Source of the DNA: an uncultured Treponema sp.
GTDB lineage: Bacteria > Spirochaetota > Spirochaetia > Treponematales > Treponemataceae
Direction: 5' to 3'
Assembly (NCBI GenBank): GCA_938039145.1
Contig: CALHVG010000080.1
Location: forward strand, 1 to 51,489
Length of the DNA stretch: 51,489 nt
Shown: piece by piece, positions 1 to 8,708 of the stretch
Layout of the letters: each line of letters starts with the position of its first letter
Position numbering within the stretch: the stretch's first letter is position 1
Notes under the pieces: model-generated
The model's input: the letters and a program-made list of their open reading frames with translations, nothing else
What the model was told of the DNA's origin: nothing
Database searches by the model: none
Made by a program: the position numbers and the translations under genes

Positions 1-105
1 TTATATAACTTATCCACTTTAAACACTAACTTATTACTATTATTACTAAATTTATAAATTTAATAAATTTGGCAATGTAAAACTTTACAAAGACAGGAGA
101 TAAAA
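1..105. promoter_or_regulatory. AT-rich leader upstream of dnaN, possible origin edge
   Basis: This very AT-rich stretch precedes dnaN. It contains TTATCCACT at about 10-18, which matches the DnaA box consensus TTATCCACA at eight of nine positions. An AGGAG ribosome binding site lies just before the dnaN start. In treponemes dnaA normally lies directly upstream, so this is probably the dnaA-dnaN gap or the edge of oriC; that is inferred because dnaA is outside the window. A single box does not prove an origin. Confidence 0.45.
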
Positions 106-1209
106 ATGAAATTCACTTTTGACAGAGATGCTATGATTCGAGAAATTGCAATCGCTCAAGAAATCATAACGAATAAAAGTCCGATTTCTATCCTTTCAAA
201 TATACTTTTGACTGCAAAGGATGGAGAACTTTCTATAAAAGCTTCCGATACAAATGTAAATTTTACTACTCATATTCCTGTCGATATACTTGAAGAAGGA
301 AGCACAACAATCTACTGCGATAAATTTATGAGCATTCTTTCTTCTTCTCCATCAGGAGAAATAGAATTTGATCAGCAGGATATAAAAGTCACTATTAGAA
401 CTTTGACGAAAAAATACAAAGCTAAACTAAAAAGTATCGCAAGCGAAAAATTCGCTGAAATTCCGGTGGCAAATGATGTTCCATTTTTTGATGTTCCGGC
501 AAAAGATATCAAAGAAATGATTCAGCAGACGATTTTTTCCGTTTCCGAAGACCCCAATAGATTTTTCATGACCGGAGTTTATTTTACTAGAAAAGAAGAT
601 AAACTTGTCATGGTTTCAACGGATGCAAGAAGGCTTTCTTATTGTGAAAAAATTCTTGGTTCAGGAATAGAATTTGAATCGGCAATTGTTCCTACAAAAA
701 TTTTGAGATGCATACTAAAAAACGCTTCTGACGAAGGAAATGTTTCTCTTGGAATTGTGGATAAAATGATATTTGCAAGATTTGCGAATTATGAATTTTC
801 TTCAAAATTAATTGACGGTCAGTATCCTAATTATGAAAGAGTTATTCCTGAATCGCAAATGTATTCTTTCCAGGTGAATAGAGAAGATTTGGAATCTGCC
901 ATAAAACGAATCGAGATAATGATTGACAAAAAAGTCGGAAGAATCGTATTCAGACTTAGCGATGGAGTTTTGAATGTAAGTTCGCCTGAATCTGAAATTG
1001 GTGAAGCTGACGAAGAAATTCCGTGCAGATATTCCGGAAATGATTTTGCCATAGCCATGAACGATAGATATCTTTCAGATCCTTTGAAATCTATAAAATC
1101 GGAAAATGTTGTTTTTGAGTTTACAGAGCAGATGAAAGCAGTAACTTTGCGTCCTGAACCTAAAGAAGATTATTTTCACATAATAATGCCGATGAATCTT
1201 ACTAATTAG
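106..1209 (+). CDS. dnaN: DNA polymerase III beta sliding clamp
   Basis: This is the sliding clamp that tethers the replicative polymerase to DNA. At 367 residues it has the usual length for three clamp folds (roughly 1-120, 121-245, 246-367). The C-terminal segment ending in PMNLTN resembles the conserved beta-clamp C-terminus (consensus PMRL). An AGGAG site sits about 8 bases before the ATG. It is followed by a strong terminator and then recF, the classical origin-proximal arrangement. Nothing is truncated or unusual. Confidence 0.97.
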   Translation: MKFTFDRDAMIREIAIAQEIITNKSPISILSNILLTAKDGELSIKASDTNVNFTTHIPVDILEEGSTTIYCDKFMSILSSSPSGEIEFDQQDIKVTIRTLTKKYKAKLKSIASEKFAEIPVANDVPFFDVPAKDIKEMIQQTIFSVSEDPNRFFMTGVYFTRKEDKLVMVSTDARRLSYCEKILGSGIEFESAIVPTKILRCILKNASDEGNVSLGIVDKMIFARFANYEFSSKLIDGQYPNYERVIPESQMYSFQVNREDLESAIKRIEIMIDKKVGRIVFRLSDGVLNVSSPESEIGEADEEIPCRYSGNDFAIAMNDRYLSDPLKSIKSENVVFEFTEQMKAVTLRPEPKEDYFHIIMPMNLTN

Positions 1210-1230
1210 ATTTTTGGCATGATTATTTTA

Positions 1231-1262
1231 GGCTCTTCTGCTGGAAAGAAGAGCCTTTTTTT
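1231..1262 (+). terminator. Rho-independent terminator after dnaN
   Basis: A 9-bp stem (GGCTCTTCT paired with AGAAGAGCC at 1247-1255) with a 7-nt loop is followed by a run of seven T. It lies 21 bases after the dnaN stop, so recF probably has its own promoter or depends on read-through. Confidence 0.85.
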
Positions 1263-1275
1263 ATATAATTGATTT

Positions 1276-2379
1276 ATGCCTTTTTTATCTTTGAGCATTG
1301 TAAATTTTAGAAATCTCAAAAATGATAAGATAAATCTTTCAAGTAAAGAAATTTATTTTGTTGGAGAAAATGCTCAAGGAAAAAGCAATTTGCTTGAAGC
1401 TCTTTATTATTCGGCATATGGAAGTTCTTTTAGAACTCATTCCGATGAGCAGATTATAAAAAACGGAGAATCAAATTTTTCAGTTTCATCACTTTACACA
1501 AAAGAGAATGGAGATACTCAGTCCATAAAAGTCATTTTTGATAAGAATAAAAAAAATATAGAAAAAAATGCAAAAAAAATTCATGACAGAAAAGAACTTA
1601 TAAACACAATTCCGTGCGTGCTTTTTAGCCACGGTGATATGAAATTTGCCACCGGAGAACCTGAAAGTCGCCGCTTTTTTTTAGATCAATCTTTGAGCAT
1701 GTATGATTCTTTATATATAGACGATATAAGGAATTACAAAAAAGTATTGAAAACTAGAAATTTGATTTTAAAAAATAAAGATTATGATATGCTGGATATT
1801 TATGATGTTCAGCTTGTAAAGACAGGACTTGAAGTTCAAAGAAAAAGAAAAAATGCAGTTTTTCAGTTCAACGAAATTTTTGGACGACTTTATGAAATCG
1901 TTTCCGGAATAGAAGGTGTTTTAATCGGTTACTATCCTTCTTGGAAAGAAATAAAAGAAAACGTCGGAAGCCGTTTTCCGACATCTCAAGAAATTCTTGA
2001 TTTTTTAAAAATTAACAGAGAAAAAGATAAAATTTTAGGAAATTCGTTTTATGGTCCGCATAGGGACAAAATTATTTTTATGAGGGAAGGAAAACAATTT
2101 ATTCCTACGGCATCTACAGGTCAGTGCAGATTGACAGCGTTACTTCTTAGAATTTCTCAGGCGGTTTATTACACAAGAATAACAGGAGCAAAACCGGTTC
2201 TTCTTATGGACGACGTAATGCTGGAACTAGATCCTGAAAAGCGTGCGAAATTTACTTCTGTGATTCCGGAATACGATCAACTTTTTTGTACTTTTTTACC
2301 GGGAGAGCCATACGACAGGTACAAAAAAGAAAGCACTAAGATATTTCAAATAAATAATGGAGAATGGTATGAAAAATGA
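1276..2379 (+). CDS. recF: DNA replication and repair protein RecF
   Basis: RecF is an SMC-like ATPase that helps load RecA at single-strand gaps. The Walker A motif GENAQGKS is at residues 30-37, an ABC-type signature with STGQ lies near residue 275, and Walker B (VLLMDDVMLELD) follows. The 367-residue length is typical. Its 3' end overlaps the next gene by 11 nt (using the preferred downstream start), which suggests translational coupling. Confidence 0.95.
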   Translation: MPFLSLSIVNFRNLKNDKINLSSKEIYFVGENAQGKSNLLEALYYSAYGSSFRTHSDEQIIKNGESNFSVSSLYTKENGDTQSIKVIFDKNKKNIEKNAKKIHDRKELINTIPCVLFSHGDMKFATGEPESRRFFLDQSLSMYDSLYIDDIRNYKKVLKTRNLILKNKDYDMLDIYDVQLVKTGLEVQRKRKNAVFQFNEIFGRLYEIVSGIEGVLIGYYPSWKEIKENVGSRFPTSQEILDFLKINREKDKILGNSFYGPHRDKIIFMREGKQFIPTASTGQCRLTALLLRISQAVYYTRITGAKPVLLMDDVMLELDPEKRAKFTSVIPEYDQLFCTFLPGEPYDRYKKESTKIFQINNGEWYEK

Positions 2380-2899
2380 TGTAATTTCGTGTGCGGATAT
2401 GATTCAGCAGGCTTACAGCAATATTGAAAAGACCGCCTATGAGAAAAACAATAAATTTTCTTCCGCTTGGAAAAAAATTTTAACAAGCATAAAAAATTAC
2501 AATTCCAATTTGGGACAGAATTTATATGAGCATTCAAATGTAATCGAAATAAAAAACAATATACTTTTAATAGAAGCCGACCACCCCGGCTGGATTCAAA
2601 TGTTTCATATGAATAAAAAATATATTCTGAACGGATTGAAAATGTTCGTTCCTGAGTTGAATATAGTTTCTTTGGCTTTTAGGCTGAAAGGAAGCAATGC
2701 GACTCTTACTAATGTAAAATACGATGCGGAATTCAAAAAAGAATCTTCAAAAATGAAGGAAAATTTGGAAAAAGACGAGAAAAAAATTTCCGAATTCGAT
2801 AAAAATAGAAAGAAAACAGAATCGAATTCATCTTCACTTCCAAACGAACTTTTGTCAAAATTTAAAGAAATGGAAAATACAGCTCTTTCACGAAAATAA
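2369..2899 (+). CDS. DUF721 (DciA-like) protein
   Basis: This 176-residue protein carries a DUF721 domain in its first ~105 residues, with segments such as VIEIKNNILLIEADHPGWIQ, then a charged Lys/Glu-rich tail. DUF721 proteins include DciA, which helps load the replicative helicase, and they commonly sit beside recF. I prefer the ATG at 2369 because GGAG lies 6 bases before it; the ATG at 2357 has no ribosome binding site. A role in initiation is inferred from family and position. Confidence 0.8.
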   Translation: MKNDVISCADMIQQAYSNIEKTAYEKNNKFSSAWKKILTSIKNYNSNLGQNLYEHSNVIEIKNNILLIEADHPGWIQMFHMNKKYILNGLKMFVPELNIVSLAFRLKGSNATLTNVKYDAEFKKESSKMKENLEKDEKKISEFDKNRKKTESNSSSLPNELLSKFKEMENTALSRK

Positions 2900-2964
2900 A
2901 TTTTTTATCGCTGATTTTTTATTACACTCAAAATTTGATTTCCGTGTTATTTATTTCGGTTATA

Positions 2965-2994
2965 TTGACTAAAAAAATCTTTTAATGATATATT
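2965..2994 (+). promoter_or_regulatory. Probable sigma-70 promoter for rpmH-rnpA-yidD-yidC
   Basis: TTGACT (2965-2970) and TATATT (2989-2994) are separated by 18 bases, close to the sigma-70 consensus, and lie about 47 bases before the rpmH start. It is the only good promoter match in the gap after the DUF721 gene and would drive the L34/RNase P/YidD/YidC cluster. Confidence 0.6.
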
Positions 2995-3041
2995 CCTATA
3001 CTATATTTTCTTGAATTCTTAATCTAAAAGGAGCATATTCC

Positions 3042-3197
3042 ATGTTACGAACATATCAGCCTAGCAAAGTAAAGCGCAATAGAAAATTCGGTTTTAGAGC
3101 TCGTATGGCTACAAAAGGCGGACGAAAAATTTTGGCTCGCAGACGTGCAAAGGGAAGAACAAAACTTACTGTCTCGGACGAAAAGAAGCCTTATTGA
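3042..3197 (+). CDS. rpmH: 50S ribosomal protein L34
   Basis: A 51-residue, strongly basic protein beginning MLRTYQPSKVKRNRKFGF and containing RMATKGGRKILARRRAKGR, the unmistakable L34 signature. It is a structural protein of the large ribosomal subunit. The AAGGAG site lies about 9 bases upstream. The C-terminus has a short extra tail (TVSDEKKPY) beyond the usual 44-46 residues. It is followed 15 bases later by rnpA, the universal rpmH-rnpA pairing. Confidence 0.97.
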   Translation: MLRTYQPSKVKRNRKFGFRARMATKGGRKILARRRAKGRTKLTVSDEKKPY

Positions 3198-3212
3198 TTT
3201 TAATTTCGAGGG

Positions 3213-3572
3213 ATGGAAACAGACTTGAAAACAGGATTTTTTAGTCGTAAAGAACGATTAAAAAATCCCAAGGAATTTAAGAAACTGTTTAGGGATGGAA
3301 AAAAAGCAAGTGTAGATGGAGCTAGGATTTTCTATCTCAAGAATGGATTTGAATCAAACAGAGTAGGGTTTCCTTTGCCACGCGGATACGGTAACGCCGT
3401 ACAAAGGAACTTATCCAGACGATACAGCCGTGAAGTATATCGTTTATTAAAAACACATCTGAACACCGGATATGACATTCTGTTTTTGATTTATCCCGGA
3501 AAAGATTCGTTCAGCACACGATGTGTTCAATTTCGTTCGTTATTGACCAAAGCAGGAATTTTGACAGAATGA
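3213..3572 (+). CDS. rnpA: Ribonuclease P protein component
   Basis: The protein subunit of RNase P, which trims tRNA 5' leaders together with its RNA. The 119-residue product has the N-terminal FSRKERLKNPKEF motif and a diverged RNR region (GNAVQRNLSRRYSREVYR). The start is uncertain: the ATG at 3213 touches GAGGG, too close for a normal ribosome binding site, while TTG at 3225 (residue 5) is about 12 bases from it. The stop overlaps the yidD start as ATGA. Confidence 0.92.
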   Translation: METDLKTGFFSRKERLKNPKEFKKLFRDGKKASVDGARIFYLKNGFESNRVGFPLPRGYGNAVQRNLSRRYSREVYRLLKTHLNTGYDILFLIYPGKDSFSTRCVQFRSLLTKAGILTE

Positions 3573-3829
3573 AAAATTTTTTAATTAAATTTTTCTGTTT
3601 TCCTATACGCTTTTATCAAAAGCTGATTTCTCCATTGTTTCTTCCTTGCTGCAGGTTTTCACCGACTTGTTCGCAGTATGCAATCGAATCAATAGAAAGA
3701 TTTGGTCCAATAAAAGGCATTTTTTTGGCAACCAAGAGAATCATACGCTGTAATCCTTATTGCAAAGGCGGATATGATCCCGTGCCGTTAAAATTCATAA
3801 AATATTATGTGGAGAAAAACAATGGATAA
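3569..3829 (+). CDS. yidD: Membrane protein insertion efficiency factor YidD
   Basis: A small amphipathic protein of 86 residues that assists YidC-dependent membrane insertion. The motif CRFSPTCSQYAIESIERFG followed by RCNPYCKGGYDPVP is diagnostic. I start it at the ATG overlapping the rnpA stop (ATGA, 3569-3572); a longer upstream reading frame exists but only runs through rnpA coding sequence. It overlaps yidC by 8 bases, so rnpA, yidD and yidC are translationally coupled. Confidence 0.93.
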   Translation: MKNFLIKFFCFPIRFYQKLISPLFLPCCRFSPTCSQYAIESIERFGPIKGIFLATKRIIRCNPYCKGGYDPVPLKFIKYYVEKNNG

Positions 3830-5636
3830 AAAAACATTGATGGCAATACTTCTTTCGACGATTGTTGTTATTGCGTCATTTATTATTCAGCCGATTCTTT
3901 TTAAGAATTCTTATAATTCTGATGAATCCGCCCAAAACACCGCTTCGGAGCAGAATCTTGAGGCGGCTTCTGAAAATTCTGTTTCCGAAGAGCAGATAAA
4001 CAAGGCGATTATCTCTGATGTTGGGACAAATACTTCGATAGAAGAAAAGACATTCGAATTCGACACGAAAAAAGCTAAAATCGTTCTTACGAACAAGGGC
4101 GGCGACCTTATAAGTTATAATTTGAGTGACCACATAGACACGGACACAAAAGTCGGAGTGCAGTTGGTAGACAATGTGAGCGAAAAGAACAGGGCTTTGT
4201 CTGTCGGATTTGGTGCGGTCGATTCTCCGATAATCAATGATTTGTTCAATTATGAACAGATTGACGAAAATACGATTCTTTTTACAAAGCGATTTTCTAT
4301 AAAAAATGATGACGGTTCTGAAAAATCATTTGTTCTCGGAAAGAAATATTCTTTTATGCCCAATGAATATCTTTTCAAACTGGATATTTTGATTCACGGC
4401 GACGACGAAAATTCCTTGATAAAAGTGAACGATGTCGGCTATACACTAAGAACATCTCCTCAGATTGGACCGTATTTCAATGCAAAATTGAATCGATATG
4501 AAAATCGCCAGTTTATCTCGTTCAATGGAAATAAAGCAAAGCGGACCATAATAAGCGGAAAAAACAATCAGTTAAAAAGTTATGATAAAGATTATATTTG
4601 GAACGGAATTGCAGGAAAATATTTTGCGGAAATTGCCGTTCCTTTAGTTCCTGAGAATTTTTCTTATTCTTGGTATTCCACAAAGGTTGAGGTAAATGAT
4701 TATGCAAACGCCCAAGCCATAATGGTGAGAAAACCGATTTCCGTTCAGGATGTAAAAGATTCTTTTTATTTTTATTTTGGACCAAGAAACGAAAAAGATT
4801 TGAAAGTCTACAATGTTGCAGAAAACAACGGCTGGAAAGTCGACGGATTAAAACTTACCGAATCGCTTCAGTCGAGCGGCTGGTTGGGCTGGCTGGAGAC
4901 TATTCTCAAATGGTTTTTGGAATTCATAAATAGATTCGTAAGGAACTGGGGTGTTTCTATAATTGTGATGACATTGATAATAAAAGTCATTCTTTTTCCT
5001 CTTACGAAAAATCAGTCCATGTCTTCTTTGAAAATGCAGAAAATTCAGCCGAAAGTTCAGGCTTTGCAGGCAAAATACAAGGACAATCCACAGAAACAGC
5101 AGGAAGAAATGGCTAAAATCTACAAGGAAGCCGGCTACAATCCTATGAGCGGTTGCCTTCCGATGCTTGTTCAATTCTTGCTTTTGTGGTCAATGTTCAA
5201 TATTTTCAACAACTATTTTGAATTCCGAGGGGCAAGTTTTATTCCGGGTTGGATACCCGACCTTTCTGCCGGGGACAGCCTTTACACGCTGAAAAAAAGC
5301 ATTCCGTTCTTTGGAAATCAGATAAGGATTCTTCCGTTCATATATTTGGGAATACAGCTTTTGAGCGGAAAAATAACGGGCGGAATGGCAGGAACCGGAA
5401 CCCCTGCGACGGCACAGACTCAAACGCAGATGAAAATGATGATGTACGGAATGCCGATTTTGTTCTTTTTCATGTTTTATAATGCCTCTTCGGGACTTTT
5501 GCTTTATTGGACGAGCAGCACGATTTTCCAGATTATACAACAGCTGATTATAAATACGATGATGCAGAAAAAACGGGACGAAATGACTAAAACTGCGGTT
5601 GTAAAATCAGGAAAAAGCGTAAAAAGAAGTAGATAA
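3822..5636 (+). CDS. yidC: Membrane protein insertase YidC
   Basis: YidC inserts and folds inner-membrane proteins. The 604-residue product has an N-terminal membrane anchor (about residues 5-25), a large periplasmic beta domain, and a conserved insertase core from about residue 370 with NWGVSIIVMTLIIKVILFPL and MQKIQPKVQALQAKY, ending in a Lys/Arg-rich tail. The ATG at 3822 is chosen because GGAG lies at 3811-3814; an upstream in-frame ATG at 3807 lacks one. Confidence 0.96.
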   Translation: MDKKTLMAILLSTIVVIASFIIQPILFKNSYNSDESAQNTASEQNLEAASENSVSEEQINKAIISDVGTNTSIEEKTFEFDTKKAKIVLTNKGGDLISYNLSDHIDTDTKVGVQLVDNVSEKNRALSVGFGAVDSPIINDLFNYEQIDENTILFTKRFSIKNDDGSEKSFVLGKKYSFMPNEYLFKLDILIHGDDENSLIKVNDVGYTLRTSPQIGPYFNAKLNRYENRQFISFNGNKAKRTIISGKNNQLKSYDKDYIWNGIAGKYFAEIAVPLVPENFSYSWYSTKVEVNDYANAQAIMVRKPISVQDVKDSFYFYFGPRNEKDLKVYNVAENNGWKVDGLKLTESLQSSGWLGWLETILKWFLEFINRFVRNWGVSIIVMTLIIKVILFPLTKNQSMSSLKMQKIQPKVQALQAKYKDNPQKQQEEMAKIYKEAGYNPMSGCLPMLVQFLLLWSMFNIFNNYFEFRGASFIPGWIPDLSAGDSLYTLKKSIPFFGNQIRILPFIYLGIQLLSGKITGGMAGTGTPATAQTQTQMKMMMYGMPILFFFMFYNASSGLLLYWTSSTIFQIIQQLIINTMMQKKRDEMTKTAVVKSGKSVKRSR

Positions 5637-5737
5637 TTTTATAAAATTGAATTTGGCAATATTCTGCCGAAAGATTTTATGAGTTGGAATATAAAATTTT
5701 TAAGCCGACGGCTTGAGGATAAAACAGGAGTATATGA

Positions 5738-6439
5738 ATGACTTACGAATTTGAAGGAAAAACAGAAAAGGATGCGATAGAACTTGCCGCATCTGAGTTG
5801 GGATTGCAAAGAGATCAGTTTGACGTTGAGATTCTTGAAACACAAAAAAATTCTCTATTCAAAAAAGGATATGTGAAAATCTGTGTTCATACGGTCGCAA
5901 ATGTAGAAGCGAAAGGAACTGCGAATGAAAAACCGGATTATAACGAAGTCGCGAAATTTGCAAATCCTGTTCCGCAGGGCGAATTTGAGGAAAAATTGGT
6001 TTCATTTGTAAAAACCGTAATCGAAAAAATGGGCTATGACGCTCAGGTTGATGTTGTATTCCGTGAAGAAAGAAAACTGGGAATCAGATTGGATTCTTCG
6101 AATTCGTCGATTTTGATAGGACGAAAAGGTAAAAATCTTGACGCACTTCAGCTTTTGGCGAACATTTACGCCGGTCGGCTTGGGCATGAAGAAATTCGGG
6201 TGATTATCGATACCGAAAATTACAGAATCCGCAGGGAAGAATCGTTGGTTCGCCTTGCTTACACGACGGCGGATAAAGTCCATCAGTCGCATCAATCGAT
6301 TTTGCTTGAACCGATGAATCCGTTTGAAAGGCGGCTGATTCACACGACTTTGAACGACATTCCAGATATCGACACAAAATCAGAGGGCGAGGGGCTTTAT
6401 AAGCAGGTTAGAATAATCTACAAAGGTTTTGCAAGATAG
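5738..6439 (+). CDS. jag: Jag/KhpB RNA-binding protein (Jag-N, KH, R3H)
   Basis: A 233-residue protein with an N-terminal Jag-N domain (1-50, TYEFEGKTEKDAIELA), a KH domain with the GRKG loop at 128-131 and NLDALQ following, and a C-terminal R3H domain (ERRLIHTTLND). Jag/KhpB binds RNA and is usually encoded after yidC. GGAG lies 7 bases before the ATG at 5738; the nearer ATG at 5734 opens only a short out-of-frame peptide. Confidence 0.92.
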   Translation: MTYEFEGKTEKDAIELAASELGLQRDQFDVEILETQKNSLFKKGYVKICVHTVANVEAKGTANEKPDYNEVAKFANPVPQGEFEEKLVSFVKTVIEKMGYDAQVDVVFREERKLGIRLDSSNSSILIGRKGKNLDALQLLANIYAGRLGHEEIRVIIDTENYRIRREESLVRLAYTTADKVHQSHQSILLEPMNPFERRLIHTTLNDIPDIDTKSEGEGLYKQVRIIYKGFAR

Positions 6440-6458
6440 CAGGGAGTTTAGGAATCTG

Positions 6459-7253
6459 ATGAAGAAATCGGTTTTTGGAACAATACTTTGGATTCTGTTC
6501 TGTTCAAGTTTTGCGTTTGCAGGCGTAGAAGATTATGTCGGCGAAGAAAGGGCAAATCTTCTGCGGAAAAATGGCTCAATCGACTTGATTCATCCCAGCG
6601 GAGAAAACAAGTTGTCGATGATTCCGGATTGTATCTATACGGAAAAAATAAACGATGGACTTATGGAAAAAGATGCCAAAGGCGTTCCTTTTACGGCGGA
6701 GTTTCTTTATTTGATTCCAAAATCAAAATTGTTGGAAGGAAGTTCTAAGGAATCGATAAACAACGACGACATTTCCGTGCTGTTTCGTTCAATCACCAGG
6801 ATGGAAGGAATGCGCTATCATTTTTCCGAAAAAAAGGGTGGCGAAGTTCTTTACAAGGCGGCGTATACAATCGCTTCTCTTAATTCCGACCAGCGAATTT
6901 CCGACCAAACGGAAGGTTCTGCAGACGGAAAAGTTTTGTACTGCTATCAGCATGATCATACATACAAGGATACAAAATATATTCTGCATTATTATCAGAA
7001 CGAAAATATTCTTTATGCCACGTTTGACAACACGATTCCGATGACGTTTCTTGGCGTAAAAGCTGTTATGGACGGAAAACTTAGGCTTAGCGTTCTTTCG
7101 ATAGATTGCGGAGACGAATTGCTTTTATATCTTTCCACGGATGTAGACGCAAGATCCGTTCCTTTGTTCAATGTTAGGAAACAGATTCAGGATTCAATGA
7201 CCGAACGAATTGACGCGATTTATCGTTGGTTTCTCGTTCAGTTTAAAAATTAG
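6459..7253 (+). CDS. Exported protein of unknown function
   Basis: This 264-residue protein has a clear signal peptide (MKKSVFGTILWILFCSSFAFA) with a likely signal peptidase I site after AFA. The mature part is soluble, with no transmembrane segment and no motif I recognise. The ATG at 6459 has GGGAG about 11 bases upstream and gives the signal peptide; the longer frame from 6429 overlaps jag and would bury it. It lies 19 bases after jag and is likely co-transcribed. Probably periplasmic or outer-membrane associated. Confidence 0.75.
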   Translation: MKKSVFGTILWILFCSSFAFAGVEDYVGEERANLLRKNGSIDLIHPSGENKLSMIPDCIYTEKINDGLMEKDAKGVPFTAEFLYLIPKSKLLEGSSKESINNDDISVLFRSITRMEGMRYHFSEKKGGEVLYKAAYTIASLNSDQRISDQTEGSADGKVLYCYQHDHTYKDTKYILHYYQNENILYATFDNTIPMTFLGVKAVMDGKLRLSVLSIDCGDELLLYLSTDVDARSVPLFNVRKQIQDSMTERIDAIYRWFLVQFKN

Positions 7254-7308
7254 CGAAAAGCCAGTTGAAAGTTGAAACTTTCTTCTTGACTTTTTATGGG
7301 AGGAAAAA

Positions 7309-8337
7309 ATGAAAAAAGGTACGATAGCCGTTCTGTTCGGCTTTATGATATTTGCAAACTGCTTTAGTGCAGAAAAAGGAAGAGCTATGAGCGAAATTCA
7401 AGGAAAAGAAGGTCTTTTTGCGATAATGGATACAAGCAAGGGCGAGATTGCCATTGAGCTTTATTTTAAAGAAGCTCCGCTGACTGTTTGTAATTTTGTC
7501 GGGCTTGCGGAAGGCAAGTTGGATGCGGCAAAAGGAAAACCGTTTTACAACGGCTTAAAATTCCATCGTGTGATAGAAAATTTTATGATTCAGGGCGGCG
7601 ACCCATTGGGAAACGGAACCGGCGGTCCCGGCTATAAATTTGCGGACGAATCCGTTCCGTTTAAATTTGACGGTTCAGGTTTTCTTGCCATGGCAAATTC
7701 CGGCCCCAACACAAATGGAAGTCAGTTTTTTATTAGTCATGTTCCCACGGATTGGCTTAACGGAAAGCACACGATTTTCGGTCATGTTGTGGCAAAAGCC
7801 GACCAGGATGTGGTGGATTCGATTAAGCAAGGCGATGAAATAAAAAGCATAAAAATCGTCAGAAACGGAAAAGCCGCCGAAGCATTTGAAGTTTCGCAGA
7901 GTGCATGGAACAAACATTCGTCAACGGCAGGCGAAAAACTTGCCGCGGCAAAAAAAGCGGAATTTGATAATCTTGTTAAAGGATTCGAAAAGACCTCAAA
8001 CGGAATCTATTACAAAATTCTGAAAAACGGAAAAGGAAGCAAGGTCGGCAAAGGAAAAACCGCCAGCGTTGAGTACAAAGGCTATCTTGTGAACGGAACA
8101 CTTTTTGATGCTTCAAGAGGATTTCATCCGCAGGGACACGAGCCGCTGGAGTTTAAAATTGGTGCAGGTCAAATGATTCCCGGATTCGACCAGATGGTTC
8201 AGGATATGAAAGTCGGCGAAACTCGTTCTATAGTAATTCCGCCGGAACTCGCTTATGGTCAGCGCGGAATTCCGCAGGCAGGCATTGAAGGCGGTGCGTA
8301 TATCTGCTTTGATGTCAATTTGGTGAGCATAAAATAA
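7309..8337 (+). CDS. Dual-family peptidyl-prolyl isomerase (cyclophilin-FKBP fusion)
   Basis: A 342-residue exported prolyl isomerase with two catalytic folds. An N-terminal hydrophobic signal ends near FANCFSAEKG; the Cys could be a relaxed spirochete lipobox. Residues about 35-195 form a cyclophilin (FHRVIENFMIQGGDP, ANSGPNTNGSQFFI) and about 245-342 an FKBP domain (VEYKGYLVNGTLFDAS, IPPELAYGQRGIP). Both active sites look intact. This cyclophilin-then-FKBP order is the arrangement described for a Treponema denticola dual immunophilin. Expected to fold periplasmic proteins. Confidence 0.92.
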   Translation: MKKGTIAVLFGFMIFANCFSAEKGRAMSEIQGKEGLFAIMDTSKGEIAIELYFKEAPLTVCNFVGLAEGKLDAAKGKPFYNGLKFHRVIENFMIQGGDPLGNGTGGPGYKFADESVPFKFDGSGFLAMANSGPNTNGSQFFISHVPTDWLNGKHTIFGHVVAKADQDVVDSIKQGDEIKSIKIVRNGKAAEAFEVSQSAWNKHSSTAGEKLAAAKKAEFDNLVKGFEKTSNGIYYKILKNGKGSKVGKGKTASVEYKGYLVNGTLFDASRGFHPQGHEPLEFKIGAGQMIPGFDQMVQDMKVGETRSIVIPPELAYGQRGIPQAGIEGGAYICFDVNLVSIK

Positions 8338-8358
8338 TTTTTACACAAGCGAAAGACG

Positions 8359-8403
8359 AAGCACTTTGGAATTCCTTTCAGAAGACCGAAGTGCTTTTTT
8401 TTT
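8359..8403 (+). terminator. Terminator after the prolyl isomerase gene
   Basis: An 11-bp stem (AAGCACTTTGG with CCGAAGTGCTT, one U-G pair on this strand) is followed by a run of nine T starting at 8395. It ends the transcript that began at or before 7309. Confidence 0.85.
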
Positions 8404-8484
8404 GCGGCGGACTTTCGATTGTGTCCTGCAGAAAAAACAGCTTTTTTAAACCGATAAAACGTCTGTATTGTCATATATGCGGCT

Positions 8485-8613
8485 TTAAAATAAAGGGGAA
8501 TTTATAAGTTCGTCATCAATATAAATTACGACAAGCGCATTTTTGAATTTCTGTATGTATCTAATGACAGACCGTATTTCCTGTGCTTTTTTGTAGCGGT
8601 TGGATTCATTCAT
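8485..8613 (-). pseudogene. Remnant of an acetylglutamate synthase/kinase-like gene (N-terminal piece)
   Basis: On the minus strand, 42 codons from an ATG at 8613 read MNESNRYKKAQEIRSVIRYI then QKFKNALVVIYIDDELINSP. The pattern I-RYIQKF-A-VVIYIDD-LI-SPLF matches, from memory, the start of the amino-acid-kinase domain of N-acetylglutamate synthases and kinases. It then hits TAA, and no continuation is seen in any frame. No ribosome binding site precedes it. The rest of the 8404-8708 gap shows nothing else. I read it as a decayed gene; identity is from family memory, not a search. Confidence 0.5.
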
Positions 8614-8708
8614 GCCATTAATCTAATAAAATTCGGCACTGTTGTTAAGTGATATAAAAATGTTTTCACGGCTTCGGTTTTTCTGTATATTCTTGTAAAG
8701 AGGTTTTC

